Positions 1 to 9,398 of a DNA stretch of 48,674 nucleotides are shown here, in pieces. Position numbers and translations under genes: made by a program. Where the stretch lies: NCBI GenBank assembly GCA_003278445.1, contig QCFD01000004.1, forward strand, positions 1 to 48,674. Direction: 5' to 3'. Position 1 is the first letter of the stretch; the number at the start of each line of letters is the position of its first letter. Source of the DNA: Prochlorococcus sp. AG-363-B05 (GTDB lineage: Bacteria > Cyanobacteriota > Cyanobacteriia > PCC-6307 > Cyanobiaceae). The notes under the pieces are model-generated. The model made no database searches. It worked only from the letters and a program-made list of their open reading frames with translations, and had not been told where the DNA came from.

Positions 1-657
1 GACTATTTAGAAAAAGAAACTCCTAATATTTCTATTCTTGCTGAAGAAAGTGGCTATAAGTTAAAAAATGGAGAATTAAAATGGTGTATAGACCCTCTTG
101 ATGGTACAACAAACTATGCTCATGGATTTCCATTTTTTGCTACTTCAATAGGTTTAATTTGGAATAGCAATCCTATTTTGGGAGCAATATCAGTACCTTC
201 TTTAAATGAAATTTATTATGCATCTCCAGAGCATGGATCATTTTGTAATGGCGAAAAGATAACTGTCACGGACACAGCTTCCTTATCTGATTCACTATTA
301 GTTACTGGCTTCGCATATGACAGACGAGAAGTATTAGATAATAATTATTCAGAATTTTGTTGGCTAACACATCGTACCCATGGCGTCAGAAGAGGCGGAG
401 CGGCCGCAGTAGATCTAGCATTTGTAGCCTCAGGAAAAGTGGATGGTTATTGGGAACGCGGGCTTGCAAAATGGGATATGGCCGCAGGAATACCACTAGT
501 TGAAATGGCAGGTGGAATAGTTTCCAACTATCCATCTGGAAATTTTGATCTGAATACCGGCAGAATTCTTGCTTGTAATCCAAAGATACAGAATGAGATC
601 ACAAAAGAACTTGAAAAAATTAGACCATTAACTCCTAACTCATATGGTGGAAAATAG
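1..657 (+). CDS. Inositol monophosphatase family protein, 5' end outside window
   Basis: The reading frame is open from base 1 to the TAA at 655-657, so the N-terminus lies upstream of the window. Visible family motifs are the metal-binding AEESG (residues 14-18 of the visible part), the hallmark DPLDGTTNY (31-39) and the C-terminal KWDMAAG motif. These belong to the Mg2+-dependent, Li+-sensitive phosphatase superfamily, which acts on inositol phosphates, fructose-1,6-bisphosphate, histidinol phosphate or PAP. Sequence alone does not fix the substrate. The next gene is hisZ, so a histidinol-phosphatase role is a possible but unproven reading. The visible 218 residues cover most of the catalytic fold. 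Confidence 0.9.
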   Translation, partial: DYLEKETPNISILAEESGYKLKNGELKWCIDPLDGTTNYAHGFPFFATSIGLIWNSNPILGAISVPSLNEIYYASPEHGSFCNGEKITVTDTASLSDSLLVTGFAYDRREVLDNNYSEFCWLTHRTHGVRRGGAAAVDLAFVASGKVDGYWERGLAKWDMAAGIPLVEMAGGIVSNYPSGNFDLNTGRILACNPKIQNEITKELEKIRPLTPNSYGGK

Positions 658-699
658 TCCTAATTTATGTGATCCTTAAGTAATAAAAAGATTTAAATA

Positions 700-1875
700 A
701 TGACATTGCAACCTGCCTCGGGTGCGCGCGACTTAAATCCACAGCAAGTAAGAAAGAACCATCTCATTGCATCAAAACTTTCATCTTTATATCAACTATG
801 GGGATATGAGCGAATATCACCTCCACATATTGAGCGTCTAGACACACTTATGGCAGCTGGTGGAATTTCAAACAATGAAATACTAAAAATCGTTTCTGAT
901 GAACCTCTTGGATTAAGACCTGAAATAACAGCTTCAATTGTTCGTGCTGCTTCAACTAGATTTGATGAATATGAAAGGCCACTTCGTTTCTGGTCTACAG
1001 GTACTTCATTTAAATGCAATCAAAACATTGATGGTGGTATTGATATCGAGGAGTCATTCCAAAGCGGAGTGGAATTGATAGGAACTAAAGCTATTAATGC
1101 AGAGATAGAACTTCTATCTCTACTGATTGAGTCATTAAAAATAATTGATATTGATCTGGAGTATAAAATGACATTACTTATTGGTAATACATATCTATTA
1201 GAACTTATTTTAAGTTCATTTAATTCAACTAGAATAGATCAGATTAAAAATATTCTCTCCGATCTTGATTACATAGCATTGAGTGAACTAGATGTAAAAG
1301 ATGAACAAAGAATGTTTATAAAAAAAATCTTGAATATGAGAGGAAAACCAGAAAAAATATTAACCGATCTAGAAAATATCTATGGACCGAATTCATACAT
1401 TGAAAACCTAAAGGAATTATTTACTATTATCGAACCATTAGCTAAAGAGAAGGGGATAGAAGTACAACTAGATCCTACATTAGGGACTAAATATAAATTA
1501 TATAGCGGTTTAACATTTTCACTTGTTTCATCTTCCCCAAGTGCACCTTTGATTATTGCTAAAGGCGGTAGGTACGATAATTTGGTAAGAAAATTTAGTT
1601 CTAGCAATCATAATTGCTTTGGAATTGGATTTAGTATTAGCATTGATAAAATCAGGGAATTAGTCTCCTCAAATGAGGGAACCAAAGGTAACAATGAAAA
1701 AGTATTAATCGCATACAAACAAAGTGCAAGTTTATATAAAGCATTAAAGCAACAAAAAGAATGGCATAAGAAGGGAATTATTTCTATAATTTCACATGAA
1801 CCTCTAAATACCAATCATGCAACATATCAACTTTTAAAATCCAATAGATGCACAAAGATTGAGTGGATAGATTGA
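700..1875 (+). CDS. hisZ: ATP phosphoribosyltransferase regulatory subunit (HisZ)
   Basis: 391 residues with the class II aminoacyl-tRNA synthetase-like fold of HisZ. Visible elements are an N-terminal ARDLNP segment, the LRPEITASIVRAAS motif-2 region, RFWSTGTSFK, the GGRYDNLVRKF segment and FGIGFSISIDKI near the C-terminus. HisZ pairs with the short form of HisG in the first step of histidine biosynthesis. It is a catalytically inactive HisRS paralogue, and the absence of an anticodon-binding domain after about residue 320 fits HisZ rather than HisS. It follows the phosphatase gene by 42 bases on the same strand. The C-terminal 60 residues are weakly conserved to my eye. Confidence 0.88.
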   Translation: MTLQPASGARDLNPQQVRKNHLIASKLSSLYQLWGYERISPPHIERLDTLMAAGGISNNEILKIVSDEPLGLRPEITASIVRAASTRFDEYERPLRFWSTGTSFKCNQNIDGGIDIEESFQSGVELIGTKAINAEIELLSLLIESLKIIDIDLEYKMTLLIGNTYLLELILSSFNSTRIDQIKNILSDLDYIALSELDVKDEQRMFIKKILNMRGKPEKILTDLENIYGPNSYIENLKELFTIIEPLAKEKGIEVQLDPTLGTKYKLYSGLTFSLVSSSPSAPLIIAKGGRYDNLVRKFSSSNHNCFGIGFSISIDKIRELVSSNEGTKGNNEKVLIAYKQSASLYKALKQQKEWHKKGIISIISHEPLNTNHATYQLLKSNRCTKIEWID

Positions 1876-1897
1876 TATAAATCAACTATATCTTTTT
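1874..1897 (+). terminator. Possible weak terminator at hisZ stop
   Basis: GATATA (1874-1879) and TATATC (1887-1892) form a 6-bp inverted repeat around a 7-base loop, followed directly by five Ts. The stem overlaps the hisZ stop codon and is almost entirely A/T, so it would be weak. The 130-base spacer before htpG makes a transcript boundary here reasonable, but in such AT-rich DNA this could be chance. Confidence 0.3.
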
Positions 1898-2005
1898 AAC
1901 AATTGTCAGGGATCGAAAACTATTTAGCTGTAATCAATAATACTTTTGCTTATAACGCCTAAATAAAAATCTGTATAGCTATGATGATTAAAATTTCAAT
2001 AAGTC

Positions 2006-3910
2006 ATGCCTGTTAAAGAAGAAGGAACGATTCTTATTCACACAGAAAATATATTTCCAATAATAAAAAAAGCAGTCTACTCAGATCATGAAATATTTAT
2101 TAGAGAGCTTATAAGTAACTCCGTTGATGCAATCAAGAAAAGGAAAATGGCCGCCTTTGCAGGAGATTGTGTCGCAGCAGAAAATGAAAAAATAAAAATC
2201 TCAATTGAAAGAGAACAAAAGACCTTAACCATTAGCGACAATGGGATAGGAATGACTAGTGATGAAATCAAGAAATATATTAATCAAGTAGCTTTCTCAA
2301 GTGCAGAAGAATTTCTTGAAAAATATAAACAGCCCGATGATGGATTTATAGGTCATTTTGGACTCGGTTTTTATTCAAGCTTTATGGTTGCAGAAGAAGT
2401 TGAAATAATAACTAAATCAGCAAAGAATGATTCACAAGCTATTAAATGGAAATGTAATGGTTCACCTCAATATTCTCTTAATGAATCAGATAAAGAAGAA
2501 ATAGGTACAGATATAGTTTTACATTTAATGGAAGAAGAAATTGAATACATTGAACCAAGCAGGATTAAAACATTAATAAAAAAATATTGCGATTTCATGC
2601 CTATTGAAATCTCGCTTGAAGAAGAAGTTATTAACAGAATGAATCCCCCATGGAGAGAAAACAAACAAAATCTTAAAGACGAAGATTATATTGAACTCTA
2701 TAAATATCTCTATCCTTTTCAAGGCGATCCGCTTTTATGGGTTCACCTAAACACTGACTATCCATATAATTTACAAGGTATATTATATTTTCCAAAGATA
2801 AGTGGAAGAGCCGATTGGGAAAGCGGTGAAATCAAATTATTCTGTAATCAGGTCTTTGTTAGCGACTCAATTAAGGAAATTGTTCCTAGATACTTATTAC
2901 CTTTGAGGGGAGTAATAGATTCACCAGACATCCCCTTAAATGTAAGCAGAAGCGCTTTACAATCAGATAGAAGGGTGAAATCTATCGGGAACTTTATTGC
3001 AAAGAAATTAGCCGATAAACTTAAAACATTAAAGAAAGATGAAGCCCAATTTTATGCTGATATTTGGGACTCCATCTCACCCTTTATAAAAATAGGCGCT
3101 ATGGAAGATGAGAAATTTTCTGAACAAGTAAAGGATATAATTTTATATTCAACAACAAAAAACACCTCAGCAGAGAATGAAGATACTAATGAACTAATAA
3201 AATCTGGTTCAAAGACTTATACCACCCTTGATGGTTATAAGAATAGGCTAACTGATGAGAACAAAAAGGTTTTATATTCAACGGATGAAGTCTCTCAATC
3301 AACAGCACTAAATATGTGGACTTCGCAAGGCAAAGAAGTTTTAAAACTTGATACTGTTATTGATACCCAATTTATTCCTTGGTTAGAAGAAAAAAATAAA
3401 GATATAAATTTTGTCAGAGTCGACTCCGAACTTGATGAAAGTATTAAAGATGATTCTCCTGAAATCGCAGATAAAGATGGAAATACAAAGTCAGAAACAC
3501 TTAAAAAGATGATTAGTTCAGCTCTAAACAATGAAAAGGTGACAATACAAGTACAAAGCCTTAAAGGTGAGAATTCTCCACCTTCATTGATATTATTACC
3601 AGAACAAATGAGAAGAATTAATGATATAACAGCATTAATGGAACAGAAACTTCCTGGTCTACCTGAATATCATAATTTAATTGTCAATTCAAACCATCCA
3701 CTTATTCAAGGATTACTAAAGATAAATTCAAACCCAATAGTTATTGAAGGATCTAGCAAATCTGAGGAAGGCCAATTAGCCAGTGACATCGCTATCCATG
3801 TTTATGAGATGGCAAAACTGTCAATAGGAGGTCTCGAGAATAAAGATATCGCAGCTTTCCAAACTAGGAATGCTGAGGTGTTAGGGAAATTAATGCAAAG
3901 ATTCGTTTAA
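2006..3910 (+). CDS. htpG: Molecular chaperone HtpG (Hsp90)
   Basis: 634 residues, close to the usual bacterial HtpG length. The N-terminal GHKL ATPase domain is intact: ELISNSVDAI with E34 and N38, DNGIGM at 78-83, and the lid segment GHFGLGFYSSF. The middle domain shows the conserved RGVIDSPDIPLNVSRS stretch, and the C-terminal dimerisation domain follows. HtpG is a cytosolic ATP-dependent chaperone that helps cyanobacteria survive heat, light and oxidative stress. The ATG start gives the expected short leader before ILIHTENIF. No CIRCE-like inverted repeat is evident in the 130-base upstream spacer. rpmB follows 45 bases downstream. Confidence 0.97.
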   Translation: MPVKEEGTILIHTENIFPIIKKAVYSDHEIFIRELISNSVDAIKKRKMAAFAGDCVAAENEKIKISIEREQKTLTISDNGIGMTSDEIKKYINQVAFSSAEEFLEKYKQPDDGFIGHFGLGFYSSFMVAEEVEIITKSAKNDSQAIKWKCNGSPQYSLNESDKEEIGTDIVLHLMEEEIEYIEPSRIKTLIKKYCDFMPIEISLEEEVINRMNPPWRENKQNLKDEDYIELYKYLYPFQGDPLLWVHLNTDYPYNLQGILYFPKISGRADWESGEIKLFCNQVFVSDSIKEIVPRYLLPLRGVIDSPDIPLNVSRSALQSDRRVKSIGNFIAKKLADKLKTLKKDEAQFYADIWDSISPFIKIGAMEDEKFSEQVKDIILYSTTKNTSAENEDTNELIKSGSKTYTTLDGYKNRLTDENKKVLYSTDEVSQSTALNMWTSQGKEVLKLDTVIDTQFIPWLEEKNKDINFVRVDSELDESIKDDSPEIADKDGNTKSETLKKMISSALNNEKVTIQVQSLKGENSPPSLILLPEQMRRINDITALMEQKLPGLPEYHNLIVNSNHPLIQGLLKINSNPIVIEGSSKSEEGQLASDIAIHVYEMAKLSIGGLENKDIAAFQTRNAEVLGKLMQRFV

Positions 3911-3955
3911 TCTCAACCTCATTTGATAGAATAAAAAAACGATTAAGTTTGAAAA

Positions 3956-4192
3956 ATGTCTAGGGTTTGCCAACTTACAGGCACAAGAGCTAACAACGGA
4001 ATGTCAGTCAGCCATTCCCATATTAGAACCAAAAAATTGCAGCAAGCAAATTTGCAGCAGCGTAGATTATGGTGGGAAGAAGAAAACAAATGGATCAATA
4101 TAAGAGTAACCACAAGAGCACTAAAAACTATTCAGAAGAAGGGATTAGGAAAGTATGCCAAATCATTAGGTGTAGATTTAAACAAACTTTAA
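3956..4192 (+). CDS. rpmB: 50S ribosomal protein L28
   Basis: 78 residues beginning MSRVCQLTG, the standard L28 start, followed by [15 protein letters not shown] and a C-terminal [15 protein letters not shown], all typical of the family. L28 is a small basic protein of the large ribosomal subunit. The length matches other cyanobacterial L28 proteins. It lies 45 bases after htpG and 17 bases before the peroxiredoxin gene on the same strand, so co-transcription is likely. Confidence 0.97.
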   Translation: MSRVCQLTGTRANNGMSVSHSHIRTKKLQQANLQQRRLWWEEENKWINIRVTTRALKTIQKKGLGKYAKSLGVDLNKL

Positions 4193-4209
4193 ATTTGATT
4201 TGTTAATAA

Positions 4210-4764
4210 ATGAAAAGAAGACAATTTATAAAATCTTTTGTTTTATTTTCTAGTATTTTATTTGTTAAACCTTCAAGTTTATTTGCAAGTATAAATTCGG
4301 TTAGCCTTGGTCAAAAAGCACCTGATTTTTTATTAAATGGCATCAACCAAAACAATCCGACTCAAAAGAATTGGTCTCTAGATGATTATTTAGGTGAATG
4401 GTTAATTTTATATTTTTATCCTAAGGATTTCTCAAGTGGTTGTACATTACAAGCCAAAGCTTTTCAAGATAATCTTTCTAAGTTTAAAAAACTTAATTCT
4501 TCCATAGTTGGAATCTCTGCTGACAATGAAGAAGAACATGAATCATTTTGTACATCCGCAAAGCTTGGATACACCCTGCTTTCAGATAAAACAGGTGAGA
4601 TCAGTAAATCATATGATTCATGGATTGATCCCTATTCAAAAAGAAATACATTTCTGATCAATCCAAAGAGTATAGTTGTATATAAATGGATAGGAGTAAG
4701 ACCAATAGGACATGCTCAAGAAGTTTTAGAAGAGCTTATTAAGCAAAAGAAAATATATGCATGA
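4210..4764 (+). CDS. Peroxiredoxin (AhpC/TSA, BCP/PrxQ-like) with Tat-type signal
   Basis: 184 residues. The N-terminus KRRQFIKSF followed by a hydrophobic run to about residue 26 resembles a twin-arginine (RRxFxK) signal peptide, so export to the thylakoid lumen or periplasm is inferred. The thioredoxin-fold domain starts near residue 31 (LGQKAPDFLLNG). The peroxidatic cysteine is C78 in YPKDFSSGCTLQA. In classical PrxQ/BCP a resolving cysteine sits five residues later, but here position 83 is lysine. The only other obvious cysteine is C114 (ESFCTSA). The enzyme therefore probably works as a 1-Cys type or uses a different resolving partner. The last 8 bases overlap the next gene. Confidence 0.88.
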   Translation: MKRRQFIKSFVLFSSILFVKPSSLFASINSVSLGQKAPDFLLNGINQNNPTQKNWSLDDYLGEWLILYFYPKDFSSGCTLQAKAFQDNLSKFKKLNSSIVGISADNEEEHESFCTSAKLGYTLLSDKTGEISKSYDSWIDPYSKRNTFLINPKSIVVYKWIGVRPIGHAQEVLEELIKQKKIYA

Positions 4765-5065
4765 ACTTTCATTAGGAACTTGGTTTATCCACATTGCAAC
4801 TCTATTTGAGTGGTTCATTGCAATAATAATAATTGACTATATTTCATCAATATCCAATAACAAAGCTTTGGGTTATTTTGCTTTAGCAATGTTGCCAAAC
4901 CTAGCTAGTGCTATGGCCGCAATCACTTGGCATATATTTGACAACAGTATTGAATTAAAAGGATTAGTTGTACTACAGGCAGCTCTTACAACTTTAGGAA
5001 ATATATGTCTTGCATTTGCTGCTTGGAACTTGTTTAGATCTGAGTCATCACAACCAAACCTATGA
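4757..5065 (+). CDS. DUF2499 membrane protein
   Basis: 102 residues, with LSLGTWFIHIATLFEWFIA at the N-terminus and about three hydrophobic segments, matching my recollection of the DUF2499 family of cyanobacteria and plastids. Its biochemical role is unknown to me. The start overlaps the peroxiredoxin gene by 8 bases and the end overlaps the following DUF3593 gene by 4 (ATGA). The three genes are therefore translationally coupled, and the two membrane proteins are probably partners. Confidence 0.8.
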   Translation: MHELSLGTWFIHIATLFEWFIAIIIIDYISSISNNKALGYFALAMLPNLASAMAAITWHIFDNSIELKGLVVLQAALTTLGNICLAFAAWNLFRSESSQPNL

Positions 5066-5406
5066 ATATCTCAATTCTTAGTCTTGAGTCAATTGCACTA
5101 ATTGATCCTAGTCCATTCTTCATCCTTTCACTAATCCCTTATCTAGTATTTTTGCGTTACGCTGGGAAAACAAAAGCGATACCAAAAATATCATTTCTAG
5201 GTTTTAAGTTAACTCTCTTATTTGTATTCATGACGATAGTTTTTGCAATAATCGCACAAATTTATTATGGGGATGAATTAACAAATGTAGATGTACTGCA
5301 CGGTCTAGCAGAATCATTTTTAACGATTAGCGATGCATTTGTTGTTTACGGTTTTGTATTGATGCTGCAGTCAATCAAAACCAAAACGGAAGTAAAAAAC
5401 TCTTAA
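5062..5406 (+). CDS. DUF3593 membrane protein
   Basis: 114 residues with a conserved-looking LIDPSPFFILSLIPYLVFLRYAGKT start and three hydrophobic segments. It matches my memory of DUF3593, a family restricted to cyanobacteria and chloroplast-bearing eukaryotes and usually found beside DUF2499. The start codon overlaps the stop of the DUF2499 gene by 4 bases. Function is not known to me. Its photosynthetic phyletic range and position just before psaK suggest a thylakoid or envelope role, which is inference. Confidence 0.8.
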   Translation: MNISILSLESIALIDPSPFFILSLIPYLVFLRYAGKTKAIPKISFLGFKLTLLFVFMTIVFAIIAQIYYGDELTNVDVLHGLAESFLTISDAFVVYGFVLMLQSIKTKTEVKNS

Positions 5407-5476
5407 GAGGTGAGTAACATTTGACGCAAAAGCATTCTTTATGGTCGATAATGAAATTAATCAATAGGGATAAAAG

Positions 5477-5737
5477 ATGTTCACAACATTGCTAGCTGCT
5501 GCTGATCCAGTGACATTTCAGTGGTCTCCAAAATGTGCCGTTGTGATGATCATTTGCAATTTACTTGCTTATGCCATAGCTAGATCAAATATTGAAAAAC
5601 CAAACGAAGGTTTTCCTATGCCTAATGCTCAGTTTTATGGCGGGCTAAGTCATGGTTCTTTTGTTGCTGCAAACTGCTTAGGTCATGTTTTAGGAATAGG
5701 TTCAATTTTGGGTCTTGCTGCGAGAGGCGTTTTATAA
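5477..5737 (+). CDS. psaK: Photosystem I reaction centre subunit X (PsaK)
   Basis: 86 residues. It has an N-terminal leader-like segment, a first hydrophobic helix (CAVVMIICNLLAYAIARSNI), the conserved loop with FPMPNAQFYGGLSHGSF, and a second helix ending LGIGSILGLAARGVL. PsaK is a peripheral two-helix PSI subunit that binds chlorophyll and helps attach antenna. The length and loop match cyanobacterial PsaK. A 70-base spacer separates it from DUF3593, and TTGACG at 5421-5426 may be part of a promoter, although I could not place a well-spaced -10 box. A strong hairpin terminator follows the stop. Confidence 0.95.
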   Translation: MFTTLLAAADPVTFQWSPKCAVVMIICNLLAYAIARSNIEKPNEGFPMPNAQFYGGLSHGSFVAANCLGHVLGIGSILGLAARGVL

Positions 5738-5758
5738 AATAAGATCTCAAACTAAAAT

Positions 5759-5790
5759 CAAAAAGGATTATTTTTTAATAATCCTTTTTG
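5759..5790. terminator. Bidirectional hairpin terminator between psaK and dxs
   Basis: A perfect 14-bp inverted repeat (5759-5772 with 5777-5790) flanks a TTTT loop, with GG/CC in the stem and A5/T5 tracts at its edges. Because the tracts are symmetrical it can act as an intrinsic terminator in both directions. It lies 22 bases after the psaK stop and 8 bases beyond the stop of convergent dxs, where a shared terminator is expected. Confidence 0.85.
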
Positions 5791-5798
5791 TTAGATAA

Positions 5799-7685
5799 TT
5801 AATTAAAATTAAATTTATTTCTAATTTGATCAGCCATCATTTCTGGTGTTAAGCCAAGAGATTCTTTACTTTGTTGTGGAGTTGCATGATCTACTAATTT
5901 ATCTGGTATTCCTATTCTTAAAGTAGGAACAAAGATATCATTATCATTAAAAGATTCAACGACTGCTGATCCAAAACCACCAAGTAATGTACCTTCTTCC
6001 ATAGTTACAACTTTACCAATTCTTTTTGCAAATTTATGAATAGTTTCCTCATCTAATGGTCTTATAAAGCGAGCATTAATAACAGTGGTATTTACACCTG
6101 ATTCTTTAAGTATTGCCGCAGTTTTTATTGCTGGGCAAACCATAGAGCCATAACCAATTATCAATAAATTATCGCCCTCTTCTATTATCTCAGCTTTACC
6201 AATTTCTATAGACTCCCAACCTTCCTCCATCAAAGCTGCTCCTTCTCCAGAGCCTCTAGGTATTCTTAGAGCTGATGGTCCATTGTGATTAATACATGTA
6301 ACTAACATTTGCTGCAATTCAGCCTCATCTTTAGGAGCCATAACAGTAAAATTAGGAACACATCTTAAATAACTAATGTCATATTGTCCTTGATGAGTTG
6401 GTCCATCAGCCCCGACGATTCCAGCTCTATCTAACACAAAAGTGACAGGTAAATTTTGAATTCCAATATCATGAATTAACTGATCATATGCCCTTTGCAA
6501 GAAAGTACTGTAAATAGCTACAACTGGCTTGATGCCTTCGCAAGCCATTCCGCCAGCAAGAGTTACAGCATGTTGTTCAGCTATGCCAACATCTACATAT
6601 TGATCTGGAATAGCTTTCTGTAAAAGATTTAAAGCAGTACCTTCTGCCATTGCTGCAGTAATACCAACGATCTTGCTATCTTGCTCGCAAAGCTTTACTA
6701 AGGTTTGACCAAAGACCTTACTAAAACTAGGAGGTTTAGGAGTTTTAGAAGGAATTGATTTTCCTGTCGTCAAATCAAAAGATGACTGTGCATGGTAACC
6801 AACTTGATCAGCCTCAGCATATGGATAACCTTTTCCCTTTGTAGTAGCCACATGGACCATTACAGGACCTCCAACTTTATGAGCAGCATTAAATGTTCTA
6901 GTCAGTTCAGAAATATCATGACCATCTACGGGACCCATATAAGTAAAACCTAATTCCTCAAAAACGGCACCAACACTAGGAACAGCCAAACGTCTAACAC
7001 TGCCAGTAAGAGATTTAAATTCCTCTTGAATAGCATCTCCCATAAAAGGAAGATTTCTTACACTTTCTTGAACACTGTCAGAGATAAATTGAACAGGTGG
7101 GCTATGACGCATTCGATTTAAATAAGTCGACAATGCACCAACAGGAGGAGAAATCGACATATCATTGTCATTTAAAACGACCAAAAGAGGCGTTTGTGGA
7201 AGATGTCCTGCATGGTTAATAGCCTCTAAAGCCATTCCACCGGTGAGTGCACCATCTCCAATTACAGCAACACATTTATAGTTTTCTCCTTTTCGATCTC
7301 TAGCAATAGCCATACCAAGAGCAGCAGAAATAGATGTGCTCGCATGCCCTGCACCAAAATGATCAAATTGACTTTCTGTTCTTTTCAGATAACCAGCAAT
7401 TCCTTTTTGCTGTCGTAGTGAATCAAATCGCTCATATCTTCCAGTTAGCAGCTTATGTGGATAGGCTTGATGTCCAACATCCCAAATTACTTTGTCAACA
7501 TCTAAATCTAAAGTCTGATAGAGGGCAATTGTTAACTCAACAACACCAAGACCTGGACCTAAGTGACCACCACTAGTAGAAACTACTTGAAGATGCCTTT
7601 CTCTAATTTGGCAAGCAACATCTTCCAATTCACTAATGGCTAAGCCATGAAGCTCATTTGGATGACTTAACTGGCTCAGACGCAT
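5799..7685 (-). CDS. dxs: 1-deoxy-D-xylulose-5-phosphate synthase
   Basis: 628 residues, the usual Dxs length. It makes DXP from pyruvate and glyceraldehyde-3-phosphate with thiamine diphosphate, the first step of the MEP isoprenoid pathway. ispE of the same pathway lies elsewhere in this window. Visible residues are H41 in SGGHLGPG and H72 in [11 protein letters not shown], the ThDP/Mg2+ motif GDGALTGG followed by [10 protein letters not shown], and the transketolase pyrimidine-domain motif [13 protein letters not shown]. The C-terminal transketolase domain ends with [12 protein letters not shown]. It converges on psaK through a shared terminator and diverges from ilvA across a 119-base spacer. 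Confidence 0.98.
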   Translation of the reverse strand: MRLSQLSHPNELHGLAISELEDVACQIRERHLQVVSTSGGHLGPGLGVVELTIALYQTLDLDVDKVIWDVGHQAYPHKLLTGRYERFDSLRQQKGIAGYLKRTESQFDHFGAGHASTSISAALGMAIARDRKGENYKCVAVIGDGALTGGMALEAINHAGHLPQTPLLVVLNDNDMSISPPVGALSTYLNRMRHSPPVQFISDSVQESVRNLPFMGDAIQEEFKSLTGSVRRLAVPSVGAVFEELGFTYMGPVDGHDISELTRTFNAAHKVGGPVMVHVATTKGKGYPYAEADQVGYHAQSSFDLTTGKSIPSKTPKPPSFSKVFGQTLVKLCEQDSKIVGITAAMAEGTALNLLQKAIPDQYVDVGIAEQHAVTLAGGMACEGIKPVVAIYSTFLQRAYDQLIHDIGIQNLPVTFVLDRAGIVGADGPTHQGQYDISYLRCVPNFTVMAPKDEAELQQMLVTCINHNGPSALRIPRGSGEGAALMEEGWESIEIGKAEIIEEGDNLLIIGYGSMVCPAIKTAAILKESGVNTTVINARFIRPLDEETIHKFAKRIGKVVTMEEGTLLGGFGSAVVESFNDNDIFVPTLRIGIPDKLVDHATPQQSKESLGLTPEMMADQIRNKFNFN

Positions 7686-7804
7686 ACAACTCTGAGATTT
7701 AATCTCTCTAATCTACGAGGTCTACCCTACATTTTGATAAAACTTGCACAAGAACAAATGGAATGTAGAAAATACATAAACCAAGAATCCCTGAGAAACT
7801 AGAT

Positions 7805-9349
7805 ATGGACGACTATCTACAGAAAATACTAAGAGCTCGTGTTTATGACGTTGCTAAAGAAACTCCTCTAGAAAGGGCAAAAAACTTAAGTAAAAAATTA
7901 AAAAATGACATCTGGTTTAAAAGAGAAGATCTTCAACCTGTCTTTTCATTCAAATTGAGAGGGGCATTTAATCGAATGTCACAGCTAACAAAAGAAGAGC
8001 TTTCTAAGGGAGTAATTGCATCGAGCGCTGGGAACCATGCTCAAGGAGTTGCACTAAGTGCATCCTTTCTAAAATGTAGGGCTGTAATTGTAATGCCTTT
8101 AACAACTCCCATTATGAAAGTAAGAGCTGTTGAATCTCATAAAGCCGAAGTTATTCTATTCGGTGAAACATATGATGAATGTTACGAGAAGGCATTAGAG
8201 ATATCAAAGGAAGCAAATTTAACTTTCATTCATCCTTTTGATGATCCTGAGGTCATTGCTGGACAAGGAACAATTGGGCTGGAAATACTTAGACAAAGCC
8301 ACAATAGACCTGACGCTATATATATTGCAGTTGGCGGAGGAGGCTTAATTGCAGGAGTGAGTTCATACGTAAAGGCAATTTGGCCAGAAATAAAAATTAT
8401 TGGTGTTGAGCCTGAGGATGCCTGTGCCATGACACTTTCACTAGAGGCAAATAAACCTGTGGAACTTGAAAGTGTTGGCCTTTTTGCAGATGGAGTTGCT
8501 GTAAGGAAGGTAGGAGAAACAACCTTCTCAATTTGCAAGAAATATGTAGATCAAATGGTTACTGTAAATACTGATGAAATATGCGCTGCAATTAAAGATG
8601 TTTTCGAAGATACCCGTTCAATTCTTGAGCCAGCAGGTGCATTAGCTATTGCTGGTTTAAAAAAACACGTAATCAGCAATAAAGTTAAAGATAAAAACCT
8701 TGTTGCTATAGCTTGTGGTGCAAATATGAATTTTGAACGACTAAGATTCGTCGCCGAAAGAGCCGAATTAGGTGAAGAGAAAGAAGCTATGTTGGCAGTT
8801 GGTATACCAGAAAAAGCAGGAAGTTTAAAGATTTTATGTGAAACTCTTGGAACAAGAAGTTTAACTGAATTTAGTTATCGAATGTCAGAAGGTAAAACCG
8901 CTCAAATTTTTATGGGAGTAGAAGTATTAGATATCGATGATAGAGACTTATTAATCAAAGAAATCAAGGCAGATGGATTTGATTGCAATGATTTAAGTAA
9001 TGATGAATTATCTAAAGTGCATCTAAGACACATGGTTGGAGGAAGGCTTCCAAAATCAATAAATGAAAGATCTAATGGAGAATACAAAGAATTGCTTTAC
9101 AGATTTGAATTTCCAGAAAGGCCTGGAGCTTTAATGAGATTTGTTAACTCAATGAGACCAGAATGGACAATAAGCATTTTCCATTACCGAAACCATGGAG
9201 CAGATACAGGGAGAATAGTAATAGGTGTTCTTGTAAAAGATTCAGACGTGCCAGAATGGAATGAATTTGTTCAAAAAGTGGGTTACAAGAATTGGAAAGA
9301 AACGGATAATCAAGCTTATAAATTATTTTTAGGTGCACACTTTAATTAG
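7805..9349 (+). CDS. ilvA: Threonine ammonia-lyase (biosynthetic)
   Basis: 514 residues. The PLP domain has the Schiff-base lysine at K50 (FSFKLRGAF), SSAGNHAQGVA and the phosphate-binding AVGGGGLIAG loop. Two ACT-like regulatory repeats follow from about residue 330 (GIPEKAGSLKILCETLG and FPERPGALMRFVN), marking the biosynthetic, isoleucine-regulated form rather than the short catabolic one. The enzyme deaminates threonine to 2-oxobutanoate, the first committed step to isoleucine. The chosen ATG gives the family start LQKILRARVYDVA. It is divergent from dxs. Confidence 0.97.
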   Translation: MDDYLQKILRARVYDVAKETPLERAKNLSKKLKNDIWFKREDLQPVFSFKLRGAFNRMSQLTKEELSKGVIASSAGNHAQGVALSASFLKCRAVIVMPLTTPIMKVRAVESHKAEVILFGETYDECYEKALEISKEANLTFIHPFDDPEVIAGQGTIGLEILRQSHNRPDAIYIAVGGGGLIAGVSSYVKAIWPEIKIIGVEPEDACAMTLSLEANKPVELESVGLFADGVAVRKVGETTFSICKKYVDQMVTVNTDEICAAIKDVFEDTRSILEPAGALAIAGLKKHVISNKVKDKNLVAIACGANMNFERLRFVAERAELGEEKEAMLAVGIPEKAGSLKILCETLGTRSLTEFSYRMSEGKTAQIFMGVEVLDIDDRDLLIKEIKADGFDCNDLSNDELSKVHLRHMVGGRLPKSINERSNGEYKELLYRFEFPERPGALMRFVNSMRPEWTISIFHYRNHGADTGRIVIGVLVKDSDVPEWNEFVQKVGYKNWKETDNQAYKLFLGAHFN

Positions 9350-9398
9350 ACGCGTTATTTTTTAGATAACAAAGAAAATAACTGCAACAAGCATACTT

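Noticed and set aside
1981..2016. 12-codon frame overlapping the htpG start
   Set aside because: Too short to judge and rich in random A/T; no evidence for a leader peptide.
8230..8538. 102-codon frame opposite ilvA
   Set aside because: Antisense to the glycine loop of ilvA; no start signal or protein-like features.
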